A program made the translations under genes and the position numbers. 64,000 nucleotides of DNA, from the NCBI GenBank assembly GCA_032433765.1, contig JAVIAB010000092.1, forward strand, positions 101,762,564 through 101,826,563, written 5' to 3'. The first letter of the stretch is position 1, and each line of letters starts with the position of its first letter. The notes under the pieces were generated by a model. That model had not been told where the DNA came from. It ran no database searches and saw nothing but the letters and a program-made list of their open reading frames with translations. Positions 54,261-64,000 of this stretch are shown here, in pieces. This DNA is from Megaustenia siamemsis (taxonomy: Eukaryota; Mollusca; Gastropoda; Stylommatophora; Ariophantidae).

Positions 54261-54985
54261 TTTGCGTATTGCTTTGCACTCACTAGTTTTAAATCCCACA
54301 GTTCAGAACACCCGTCTTCAGTACATATGTTTCTTTTGGGCTCCTTCTATTCAGAAATAAATGCAAACATGACTTCCACAATTCTTCATTTGTGTTTTAT
54401 ATGTGTATTTTTTGATTCATCCGATTTTGTTGTGATAAAATGACATTTGAGAAATTGACAGCAGTACTAAAAACAGTTTTAACAAAAAGGAATAAAAAAT
54501 ATTGAAAGAATAATTGAAACAAATATTAAATTAATTTACAAATGAGTGTTCCAAATGGTTTGAGATATGGACTCTAATTCTTAAATAATGTTTAATCAGG
54601 TTTTATGTGGTGAAGTCACTCATTTTTACATAATGAAATTATTGAATATGTAATCCATGAGTTTTTAGCGCACTATAACGGTTATAAGCACGACTTAAGT
54701 GCGATTTTTGCTACAACTTTCCATCTGTTCTTTTTAAAAATAAATTTTGCATTTCTTTAGGTAAAGTTTGTTGTCCTCCTCTCCATTTAGGCAATAGAAT
54801 TAAAAGTATCCCCCCCCCACTCCCAATGTAATTCTAAATGTTTAATCAAGCCTCTAGAATTGAAATTGTTTAATGTTTTATATATTCATATTATAATGAA
54901 GGAAATATCTTTATCGACACATTTCAGTTTCGGCATTTCTTTGGAGCTGCAGCCTTTATAAGTTATGTTGAGACGAGATCCCCGT
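54261..54985. other. Unassigned AT-rich stretch
   Basis: A C-run at 54811-54819; otherwise nothing. Confidence 0.3.
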
Positions 54986-54989
54986 TGTA

Positions 54990-55183
54990 CTTCTTTCCTT
55001 AGTCATTTGCCTTTCAGCGTCGTGGAAAGATACAATTTGCGGTCATTTGCTCTTCTGTTCGCTTTTGCTGCTGTTATGTTTCCTAATGCTTCTAATATTC
55101 CATCGATCCGTCTTTTTCGTGGTCGACCCTTGGGTCTGGTGTTCTCGCAACGTTTATTGAGGGCTCGTTGCGTCGGAACCTCC
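54990..55183 (-). mobile_element. LINE type 1, short 3' fragment
   Basis: Minus strand: ALNKRCENTRPKGRPRKRRI and ILEALGNITAAKANRR, then the rc of 'tttgcctttcagcgtcgtgg'. Tail lies at 54985-54995. Confidence 0.8.
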
Positions 55184-55232
55184 ATTGTCCAGAAACCATA
55201 GATGGTGAACAGGGTTATCCTTAATGGAAAGA

Positions 55233-55240
55233 TGACGTCA
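55233..55240. promoter_or_regulatory. Palindromic CRE-type site at the element's 5' edge
   Basis: TGACGTCA, the consensus ATF/CREB palindrome, six bases from the 5' end; conserved in copy A at 18449-18456, followed in both by CCAAARTGGCAGC with a YY1-like ATGGC/GTGGC core. A promoter role is inference. Confidence 0.35.
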
Positions 55241-55721
55241 TGGGACGCACCAAAGTGGCAGCCTATTTATATTCGAGCTATGGACTAAGCAATGTTTACA
55301 TTGAACAACACGATATATGTTATTGCTGCGAGTTGGCAGATTTTTAAAAATGTTTTCAAGGGTTTGAACATATATGTTTGTTCACAGTTCGTTAACCTTC
55401 GCTGTAGATAAAGTCGTTAATTGGATGGCTTCGTTTCAGACATTTGTGACGTTGGTAGCTAAGGACCTAACTTGTGCAAACGGATGGCATTGGCAAGGAT
55501 CATTTTGAATCTATGAAGTGGGCTCATTGTGTGTTTAACTCAAAAGCATATGTGCTTTTTAACCAAAGACCTTTTTTTGTGGACTCAATGAAGATATCCC
55601 CGATGGAAGAATAAATTGTACTATTAGTCCTATAAATGATTCGCTTCTAGAGGTTTATGATGTAAACAAACCAGTTTTGTCATTGCAAGTGAATAATGTC
55701 CACACCTATAATTGATCAGGA

Positions 55722-56393
55722 TTGTGTAGCAGCAGCAGCTTTATAGCGAACACAGAAAACATCATAGGATTGTGCTGTTCTGAAACAGCTATGCCATGCT
55801 ACCCTAGAATTGCCTTTAATGGGATTACTATGACCACAAACCACTCTCCATGTGTGTGCCACATATTTACACCCCAGAAAGAAATACTGAATATAACATC
55901 TTGTGCCGTCTGTGATATTAATGACTACAGACCAGGAGCCTCCAGTATGATTGATACAACTGTTGCACCAAGCATTTCATCAGCAGAGCCATATCTATGG
56001 AATGTTGATCTGACATTGTTCTTGAATGATGTCCAAGTTAATGAGACATCAGAATCGTGTGGCGGCAGCTACAAGAAGGGAGCGGAGAACATCAAGTTCT
56101 GCTGCTATAAAGGAGACTTGCCTTGCTATCCTAGAATTGCCTTAAATGGGATCATTGTAGTTGAAAACTTCTCCTCTTGTGTAAACTACACATTCACATC
56201 CAAGAGTGAATCAGTGAAGGTCACAAAATCATATTCTCTCTGTGGTTTTACTAACTACAGGTCATGTGGCTTCTGTTGGATTGGAAATGATAACTTACCA
56301 CCACTGTGTGTCTATATGTTTGGAATTGGAGTCATCAATGACGGCCTAACATCATCAAGTGCTATGACGATCATCATTTTCGGGAGGACGTGA
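55722..56393 (+). pseudogene. Unrecognised cysteine-rich, two-repeat protein frame (copy B)
   Basis: Matches the 18884 frame residue for residue apart from about a dozen changes (e.g. KAMLCYPRIAF becomes TAMPCYPRIAF). The in-frame Trp codon at A's residue 13 is TGA here (55710-55712), so the frame now opens at a TTG after it. Upstream, KTFFCGLNEDIPDGRINC can be read, extending the protein. Near the end, loss of one of two TATG copies (GCTATGTATGAC in A, GCTATGAC here) shifts the C-terminus to a different 8-residue end. Both cysteine repeats, CYPRIAFNGI and CYPRIALNGI, are kept. Both copies are therefore damaged at different places, so neither is the active source. Confidence 0.5.
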
Positions 56394-56896
56394 ACTCCCA
56401 TGGTATATGGTGGATAGGCGGCAGGAACCATTGAAGACTATGTCTGAAAAGTGTTCCTTCTTGCAGTTTCCTCATATTCCAAGTCCGGCTTGTTGCAGGA
56501 GCTACTGAGTTAAGTGCTCTGTGCACACCGTGAGCTGTGTGTCTCATCCGTTTTGATCCTGCTTCGATATCCCGCTTGTTTACGATGAATGATGATATCG
56601 TATGACAGGGGACAGTTGGCTGTGTTCACTTTCTGCGCGGTTTCGCCTTATGTCTTTTGGCGTGTGCTGAGACTGCTACGATAGGGACTACAGTTACCTT
56701 TCTTTGTTTGGGAGATGAGTTGGTAATTCGGATGATTCCACTGGCACGGGCGGTTGAGCAATTATGGATTTTAATTCGTTTGCTGTGATACCGAGGCCTT
56801 CCATAACCAATAATCCTTAATGGCTAACCGTATCGATCTTGAAGCATAACCCACACCAAATCCCCCATCCCACCTCCTCTGACTTGGAGATGAGGA

Positions 56897-57031
56897 GTTT
56901 GTCAAAGTTTGTCTATGTTTGTCAAAGTTTGTCTATGTTTGTCAAAGTTTATCTATGTTTGTCAAAGTTTGTCTATGTTTGTCAAAGTTTATCTATGTTT
57001 GTCAAAGTTTGTCTATGTTTGTCAAAGTTAC
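56897..57031. repeat. 20-bp tandem repeat, about 6.5 units
   Basis: TTTGTCAAAGTTTGTCTATG, with two units carrying TTTATC. The period is not a multiple of three, so all three frames read through the same peptide set. Confidence 0.95.
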
Positions 57032-57607
57032 CATATTCTTGCGACTGCAACAATCTAATCACGAAACGAAACCACAAGTTCACATACACTTTATCACCAA
57101 CTAGAATCAAATAAGCACATGTGGACTTGCAGGAGTTTTAAAATCTCAACTTTAGCAACAAGAATAATATCTTAATATTTCACAATTGTTCGTCCCACGT
57201 ATCTCATTTAACATATCTTCTTAAAATAAAACAAAATAACACTGCATTCTTTCTTTACTATTAAATAAAAAATATATGACAGAACTATAGTTGGGTGGAC
57301 ATGAACATTAACTTCTATAATTCAATACATGTATACTCATATTTTTGTTCGCTTTCTTTTTTGCCACTCCTATTTTGAAAACAGATAAGACAATGAGCAG
57401 CTGCGAAAACCATAAATCTGTTACTCCTTTTACAGCATTTTTTGTTAATTTGACATTCTTCACGGATTGTGATTATATAAACATGGCATGTTTCTGTTTA
57501 AACATTTTGCTTTGCAACAATTGAGTTAATAAGAGTATCTCGGAACAAGAGTATCTCGGAACAAGATCTATCTTACTCAATATTTTTAAAAGGGGAAAGG
57601 CGTTTTT
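57032..57607. other. Unassigned AT-rich stretch
   Basis: Only a 13-bp tandem pair GAGTATCTCGGAA (57533-57560) was noted. Confidence 0.35.
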
Positions 57608-57616
57608 AAAGTGTCA

Positions 57617-59812
57617 CTTCTTCTTTCCTTCCTCATCTGCCTTTCAGCGTCGAGGGGAGATACAATTTGCGGTCTTTTGCTCTTCTGTTCGCCTCTGCTG
57701 CTGTTATGTTTCCTAGTGCTTCTAATATTCCGTCGACCCATATTGTTGGTGGTCGACCCTTGGGTCTGGTGTTCTCACAACGTTTGTTGAAAGCTCGTTG
57801 TGTTGTGTTCTTTCTGCCTTGTCACGTGGTCAAACCATTTTATCTGTTGTTTCCTTATATATTCTATGGCGGGGGATATTCCTAGCTTTTTTCTCAGTTC
57901 TTCATTTCTGATCTTATCTCTCAGACTGTTTCCTGTCATTCGTCTAACACATTTCATCTCTGTAGAGGTTATTTTTCTTATTGTTCTTGCATCTAGGGTC
58001 CAGGTCTGGCATTGGTAGCACAACGTTGGGATGAAGATTGTATTGTATAGTGCTCGTTTTGCCTCCAGAGTTATTTCCTTGTTGGACAATAGTGGCGATA
58101 ACTGTCCGATGATTTGACAAGCTTTGTTGCATCTTGATTCTATCTCTGCTGTTTGAGAATTATCGTTTGTCATTAGACTTCATAGGTATTTGAATGTATC
58201 TACTTGTTTTAGTTGTCTGCCTTCTATAGTAATGTTGATGTTCTGTTTATTTTTTGCGACATTCATGACTTCTGTTTTGTTGATGTTGATTTTCATGTTG
58301 TATTTTGTGCCTGAGATGTTGAGTTTGTTTAAGTGTTCTTGTAAGTCTTCTATTGTTTCATGTATTAGTGCCTGATTGTCTGCAAATAAAAGCTCGTTGA
58401 TCTCCTCTGTCTCTGATGGGTTGGCTAGCTTGCATATATGGTCCATGTATGTAATAAACAGTAGGGGGGATAGTACGCACCCCTGTCTTACACCTGATCT
58501 GACTTCGAAGTGGTCTGTGTAGCCTGCTGCTGTTCTGACCCTGCAGCTGCTGTTGACGTAGAGTCTTTTAATAATGTTGGTTAGATGTTGGCTTGCTCCA
58601 TATGTTGTTAGTATCTCCCACAGTTGTTCTCTGTTTACTCTGTCGAATGCTTTTTCCTGGTCAATGAAGGCTATGTATACGTTTTGATTGTGTTCTATCA
58701 TTTTTTCTGCAAGCTGTTTTAGTGTGAATAGTGCGTCGGTGCATCCTCTGTTTTTTTCTGAACCCTATTTGAGAATCGCTTAACTGTAGTTCTATTATTG
58801 GTCTCAGCCTTTTTTCCCAAGATTTTGGCGTATAGCTTTCCTACATGGCTGAGAAGAGATATACCTCTATATTGATTGCAGTCTCTTTTGATACCTTTCT
58901 TTTTCCATATTGGTATGATGATTGCCTGTTGCCAGTCTTCTGGGGGCTTGTTGTTGGTGCCATGCTGCATTCAATATTCTGTGCAGCCATTGCATTCCTG
59001 TTTCTCCTGCTGCTGCTATTATTTCTATTGGTATGTTATCTATCCCCGGCGCTTTATTTCTTGGTGCGTAATTGATTACTTCTTCGATTTTCTCTTTCAT
59101 GATGTTGGGTTCAGTATTTGTGAGTTCTAGCGTGGTTTTTGTTGTCTTATTGGTAGTTGTTATGTTTAACAGGTCTTCAAAATATTCTTTCCATCTCTGT
59201 TGCATACATTGGTTATTTGATATTGGCTGTCCGTCTTTGTCAGTTATCAGCTCAGTAGGATCATGGTTTTCTTTTCTCGCTCGTGTGGCTTTTTCTGCTT
59301 TGTAGAAATCTCTTGTGGCTGTCTTGAAGTCCCTGCTCATGTTTTGTCCGAATTCTTTCCAATTTTTTTGCTTAGCTTCTTTGATCAACCTTTTAACTCT
59401 TTTTCGAACTAAGGCATATTTTTCATATTTTTCTTGGTTCTTGTTCTACCTCCAATTTTTAAACAGTTTCACTCTTCTTCTACTGTGCATACTTCGTTAG
59501 GGAGTTTCTTGAATTCCTCTGTTAGTTTTTCTTCTAGGGTTTTCTTTGTTTCTTGATCTTTTAATTGTTTTATTTTTATTGTCTGTTCTTTTCGCTTCTT
59601 TTGTTTGTTTTCGTATATTCTCTTTATTTTTGACTGTCTTAGTGTGATCATAACCATCTTGTGATCCATGTCATCTGTAATATTAGGGATTGCTCTGCTG
59701 TCGGTTACTCTTTTCTTGTTCTGTTTTCTTGTTAGTATAAAATCTATCTGGCTTCTGCATGTTGTGTCATTCCATTTGTACCAGGTGTATACTTGCGACT
59801 CTCTGTGTTTGA
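57617..59812 (-). pseudogene. LINE type 1, longest copy (2.2 kb): endonuclease end plus reverse transcriptase
   Basis: Minus strand, in order: CRSQIDFILTRK and MDHKMVMITL (about 59760-59640), the last motifs of an APE-type endonuclease; a linker; APGIDNIPIEII (about 59065) and NQYRGISLLSHVGK (about 58880), early RT motifs; YIAFIDQEKAFDRV (about 58680-58635, motif A); [13 protein letters not shown] (about 58505-58465, motif B); LLFADNQALI (about 58400-58370, motif C); VDTFKYL; then ITSTEMKCVRRMTG and the C-terminal tail. Motif C has Asn for the second Asp of FADD, which RTs need for metal binding. The frame is broken at least at 58970/58867, 58719/58701 and 58180/58173. AAAGTGTCA at 57608-57616 and 59813-59821 is the likely 9-bp target duplication, so the missing endonuclease front is a 5' truncation. 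The tail is rc of 'cttcttctttccttcctcat'. Confidence 0.9.
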
Positions 59813-59890
59813 AAAGTGTCAGTGCAACTTAATATAAGTTCGTTTCGACGAATGGTTGTTATATTGAAACTACAGTGGTAACTTTAAATG

Positions 59891-60617
59891 TAGGGTGTCT
59901 CACTCGCTACAGAACCCGGGATGTCTTCAACTATTCTAAAACCAATGATGATTTCGCAACATTATTTGAACAATGGTGCGTTTGTTGAGAGAGAAATAAA
60001 AGGAAAGGTCTATAGTGTGTATGCAGTGCCTGTTTGCTGCGACATAGAGTAGCGTAGTAGGTATGTCTGACGCCTGTGTCTCAGTTGACTGAAAGTACTT
60101 ACATAGTACGGTTGTTGTTCGTGAGTGTTAGTGTGCATGTGTGATTTCACACAGGAAAGCAGGGAATGTAGGGTAATCTCTAGTGAAGGGGGGAGTGTTT
60201 TTTAATCGCACTTGTTGGAAAAGATTAATTATTAGTGTCATTTCAACAAAAACTCCTGGAGATGTTTGGAGGCCGACATCTGCTGAGCAAGTCTAGCCTG
60301 ATTATTTTGTGTGTGGAGGATGGAAGAGTTGACAGAAACAAATCACGAACCATAGACCAAAATAATCTTTGAAATGCATCAAGAAATTAAACGCTTTGAA
60401 GTGCATCAAACACATCACCGATGATATTCAGGCAGTGACAGCGGATGTATTGGGCAGGACATTCACACATTATGGTGATCACTGTCTGCACATATTATGA
60501 TGTCGTCAAATTTCCTACAAAATAGAGTAAATTCGCTTCAAATCTCTTTGCAATGCTCTAATTAGTGCCACAATTCTTACAGAAACGAAGGCGTCCGTAG
60601 CGAGTTAGACACCCTTT
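59891..60617. mobile_element. Probable mariner-type DNA transposon remnant (~730 bp)
   Basis: GGGTGTCTCACTCGCTAC at 59893-59910 and, inverted, GGGTGTCTAACTCGCTAC at about 60598-60615 form the ends. Both are next to TA (59891-59892; TA about two bases outside on the right). Inside, near 60415-60500, TDDIQAVTADVLGRTF reads like the C-terminal end of an IS630/Tc1-mariner transposase, from memory of such proteins. The rest is decayed or deleted. A related end motif is at 10812. Confidence 0.55.
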
Positions 60618-60699
60618 ACAAAGTGCCTTTTTTAATCCCATATTATTGTTTGAGTTCGCTTAGGTGTTCGGTGTGATTGAACATTGTGTGCCGATTTAC

Positions 60700-60980
60700 A
60701 GAAAAAAAGATACTACGCCATTATACTTAACACTCCCGACCTAGCATGATATTTGTAGACTAGTCTTACCAGAATCGGCAGGTGGCAATTTAGCCAAGAC
60801 CTGTTAATGGAGCTAGAAGGAGAGGTAGGCGGAGAAGGAGAGTGGAAGATTACATCAAAGAATGGACAGACCTCGGGTATGCAGTCCCAAAGAATGACTG
60901 AAGGTAGATACAAATGGAGAATGTTGACTAAGTCTGTCAGTGGTGCTCTAAAGATTCCGAGGGTTATAGGATGATAAGGA
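60700..60980 (+). pseudogene. LINE C-terminal fragment
   Basis: 'gaggtaggcggagaaggaga' then KDYIKEWTDLGYAVPKND-type and a final frame change QMENVDK; this fits the RGRQkkrWeDnIkEWtgl...a..DR.rWr.lv tail of a LINE lineage. Short and frameshifted. Confidence 0.5.
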
Positions 60981-61670
60981 AGAAGACCATAAACGAAGAA
61001 TAAAACTTAGATGTTCAAGTTGTTCACATGAAAAAAACTGTTCACCTGAAAAAAAAAACAATCATTTGCAGATGAAAATAAAAACGTATAAGAATGCCTT
61101 GACTAAAACTAAAAAGAATACAGTTTTTACTGTGATGTTAAAATATATTTATTGGCTTTCTGAACCAAGGACTGTCGTTAGTGGTACTCGTTTTGCTTAA
61201 TTTGGTGAGGACTACTTTATACTACTTTATAAGCCAGTTTGATTCAGATAAAGATTCATTTGATTGCAAAGGACAGATTGAATTAATCATACCCACCAAC
61301 GGTCAGGTTACAGCATAATGGTTCAGTCTAATGATATGACGGTACTAACTGATTTTCAAGTTAGATTACATATTTCTAGCCTTCATTACTAGATTTCAGG
61401 AAGAAAGATTTGAAAATATAATGTATAGTTCGCTCAGCTTGCGCCAAGGCGTCCGTGTTGCAGATGGTCACTCTCAGTCTGTGTTGTGGTCACACGTTGT
61501 TGCTGAATCATGAAGAAAATTAGAAAAAAAAAATAGAAAAAATGGTATGTTATAATCGCTGAATCATGCCTTTGTATGTCGAACTCTATCCTCCCAAAGA
61601 CAACTCTGCATACTCAATCAGCACCGTTTGTTGAACACCTCGTTCATCACCTGCTGGGCATTGCCTTGCA
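60981..61670. other. Unassigned stretch
   Basis: No recognised feature. Confidence 0.3.
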
Positions 61671-61671
61671 A

Positions 61672-61780
<109 letters not shown>

Positions 61781-62110
61781 CCTGCCTCGTGATGCCCTCT
61801 GTGAAACACTTTTTTCGTTCATTCCCCGTAGTCAGAATATTAAAAAAACTGACACTGCAACATCGTCGTTGTCAGTGATGGCTAATGACAAAAGACAACT
61901 GCTGTTGTGTAAATAAAAAAATATCTTAGACAAAATGCAGGACAAAAGGGGCAGAGACATGCAAAAACTAAAAGGGACACACATTTGAAAGATGTAATGA
62001 ATCACCATAATTTTCATTATCAATGCAAAATACATTGGAACAAATAACTCTTTGGTAGTCAATACTTATAGAATAAGGAGCCAGTAGTGGAGTGTGGAAT
62101 ACTCTGCAAG
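61781..62110. other. Unassigned spacer
   Basis: Nothing recognised. Confidence 0.3.
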
Positions 62111-62121
62111 GCATGGTGACA

Positions 62122-62795
62122 TCATCATCATCAATGAGTGCCGTCTCCGTAACGAAGGTTAGCTACCATGGAGAGCCATTCTGCTTTGTCTCTTGCTTTG
62201 ATGGTGCAGGCTGTCATAGGCTGATTTGTCCATCTTTTGATGTTACTCGTCCATGTTAGTCTTGGTCTGCCTCTGCCTCTTTACCTTGTATTTTCCCCTC
62301 AAGGATTACTTTTAGTAGGCTGTCGTGTCTTTTAACATGGCCCAAAAATCGCATTTGTCTTGTTTGAAATGTGCTCAGTAGTACTCTTTTCATTTTTAGT
62401 TGTTTTAAGACTTCATCGTTTGTTTTCTTTTCCTTTCATCTAATTCTACCTATTCTTCTATATATCCACATTTCAAAGGCTTCAATTCTCTGTTCTGTTT
62501 TCTTGTCTAATGTCCATGTTTCTGCACCATATAGGAATATTGAGAAGATGTAACATTTTGCTATTCTTAGTTTTAGCCCTGGTGTTATTTGTTTCGATGT
62601 TAGTATGTTCTTATGACATTAAAATTACTTTTTGCCATTCCTATTCATTTGTTTATTTCAGTTGTACATTTTCCATCACTGGTTATAGTATTTCCATGGT
62701 AGTTGTAGTTCTGAACTGTCTCCAGGTCTATTCCTTCAATTTTGATATCCACTTGTGGGCTTTGAGTATTTTCTTTGTTTATGATCATAACATAA
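62122..62795 (-). mobile_element. LINE (type 2-like tail), 674-bp 5'-truncated copy with 10-bp target duplication
   Basis: The tail is (GAT)n on the minus strand at 62122-62133. The body is the C-terminal part of a LINE protein, decayed, related to 1-400. CATGGTGACA at 62112-62121 and 62796-62805 is identical and fixes both ends. Confidence 0.8.
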
Positions 62796-62879
62796 CATGG
62801 TGACAGCTTTACAAAAAACATCTTTTACCGCAGCACTGCAATTAGTTGCCTGTTCTCTACTTATAGAATAAATATAAAC

Positions 62880-62966
62880 TTAGTATCTAGCAGCTAAATT
62901 AGTAGATAGAAGTGACAAACAACGAAGCTTCGTCTCTCTACTAATTTAGATGCTAGATACAATTCT
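62880..62966. repeat. Imperfect hairpin (~31-bp arms)
   Basis: 'agcagctaaattagtagata' (62891-62910) pairs with the reverse complement of 'tactaatttagatgctagat' (62941-62960). The loop centre holds ACGAAGCTTCGT, itself a palindrome (62923-62934). Arms extend outward through GTATCTAG / CTAGATAC. Confidence 0.7.
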
Positions 62967-64000
62967 ATGTTTATTTGACATGTTCTTAGCAACTCTATTC
63001 GCAGCTCGGTGTAGTATTTAATATTTTATATATGTGCCTGTCTAAGCCGTTTGTTAATGCGCAGATCGTACAGCATCTTGATTGTCTGCTTCTTAGACCA
63101 CACAAATTAAAAAGTTAGTTGGGCACAGTCAGAAACGAGAACTTAGTTGGCGTTTAAGGAGACTAATCAACCAACACAGAACTGGAGTCGTCACTCGCTG
63201 GACACTGTGGGACTTGCTGAGGAGGGAGCAGAGCACCTATGGACTTGTTCGGAGTGCAATGATGATGACCCGCTAATAACTCAATAACTCAAAGATTAAA
63301 ACAGTGAGAAAGGGCACTAGTATTGCTCATATCTAATTATTGTAATTGTTTAGTGGTGTGAAGTTTGAAATACGTCACATTAATCGCAATATTATGCACT
63401 AAAGAACTACTTTTTTTTCTCAGTCAGAAGTTTCCTGTTTGTGTTTGTTTCCCCCCTCCTCGTCCCAAACACAAGAGCATGGAGGACAATATGCTCATTG
63501 ACAGCATTAAGTACAGCCGGAAATTCATCAATGCAGCTATGACAGAAGATAGAGAACGATTCATCATCTAATCTGCACGCGCCGAACTAATCAGAAACCT
63601 TCGTGTGGCGCCCACCCAGGTGGGACACACATTGCTGTTTCCGTTTCCTGCGCTCCTTGATACGTGTTATCGGAACACCACATCATTGCAGCAGACTCTG
63701 TAGGAATCTCCGGTTGTTGAAAAGCTTCTGGCAGCGGAACGAACGATCGTTTTGAAGACCATATCACTTTTAAGATGATATCTTTTGTTCACTTTGTATT
63801 AATGAAAATTATCATCACGTGCGTGTGTGTTGTCTGCATGTACACATTCCTTTCAAACATAGAATATCCAGGAACTCCTTTATCTTTGCGACAGTTAAAC
63901 ACAAATAGCAGCAATGTAAAAAGTGCGGCAAGAACTTTTTTTTGACTGGTACAAGCAAAGATCAAAATATGAAGTATCAATAAAAACAACAAAAACAAAA
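62967..64000. other. Unassigned right end
   Basis: 63110-63290 has a weak look of a LINE C-terminus (a Cys-containing 'gttcggagtgcaatgatgat' end), too weak to call. Open stretch 63365-63571 has no motif. Confidence 0.3.

Larger units (their letters stand above)
55228..56812 (+). mobile_element. X-tailed element with cysteine-rich reading frame, copy B (1585 bp)
   Basis: Bounded by a perfect 11-bp direct repeat ATCCTTAATGG at 55217-55227 and 56813-56823, so its ends are exact: 5' AAAGATGACGTCATGGGACG and 3' GGCCTTCCATAACCAATA. It contains the TGACGTCA palindrome at 55233-55240, the cysteine-rich frame, and the X 3' region (about 56480-56812). The target duplication and (CCATAA)n-like tail mark it as a non-LTR-type insertion. 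It inserted 34 bp from a LINE fragment. Confidence 0.85.

Noticed and set aside
53824..54443. Leu/Phe-rich membrane-protein-like frames of 156-178 codons
   Set aside because: Overlapping frames over a polypyrimidine CTT/TTG tract; hydrophobicity follows from composition.
58845..59130. Plus-strand hydrophobic frames over the long LINE
   Set aside because: They are antisense shadows of the reverse-transcriptase coding strand.

Overview
This is an AT-rich, gene-poor window of an animal nuclear genome made almost entirely of transposable elements and tandem repeats. I found no host gene with convincing exons. Many 3' pieces of APE-endonuclease/reverse-transcriptase LINEs, tRNA-headed SINEs, a Tc1/mariner-superfamily DNA transposon and long minisatellites suggest a metazoan. 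The LINE protein style and repeat content look lophotrochozoan, perhaps molluscan, but that is an impression and not a placement.

Layout. 1-7.5 kb holds 5'-truncated LINE pieces, a clean SINE at 3260-3517 and a 3' fragment of a retroelement I call X. 7.94-10.05 kb is a complete but dead 2.1-kb transposon with ~80-bp inverted ends. 11.7-17.5 kb has two LINE copies, a 1.8-kb 21/27-bp minisatellite, nested SINEs and a 31-bp satellite. 17.5-20.0 kb holds X plus a 1.6-kb element carrying an unrecognised cysteine-rich reading frame, inserted in that satellite; a second copy lies at 55.2-56.8 kb with a perfect 11-bp target duplication. 21.6-23.0 and 28.8-30.4 kb are a near-identical dispersed duplication. 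24.7-25.7 kb and 31.2-35.5 kb are minisatellites, the latter about 180 units of 20/23 bp. 36-57 kb has degraded transposase pieces, SINEs, LINEs and a 57-bp minisatellite whose edge is repeated in inverted orientation 2.5 kb away. 57.6-59.8 kb is the longest LINE copy, with several RT motifs and the end of the endonuclease. 59.9-60.6 kb is a probable DNA-transposon remnant.

Together these form a layered insertion record. Many copies keep target-site duplications of 9-32 bp, so relative ages can be read: SINE into LINE (23.8 kb), LINE into SINE (50.3 kb), SINE into SINE (16.6 kb), LINE into X (17.6 kb). The best candidate for something undescribed is the X-tailed retroelement with a duplicated CC-x6-CYPRI domain. 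All boundaries were read by eye; family names beyond the visible motifs are inference.
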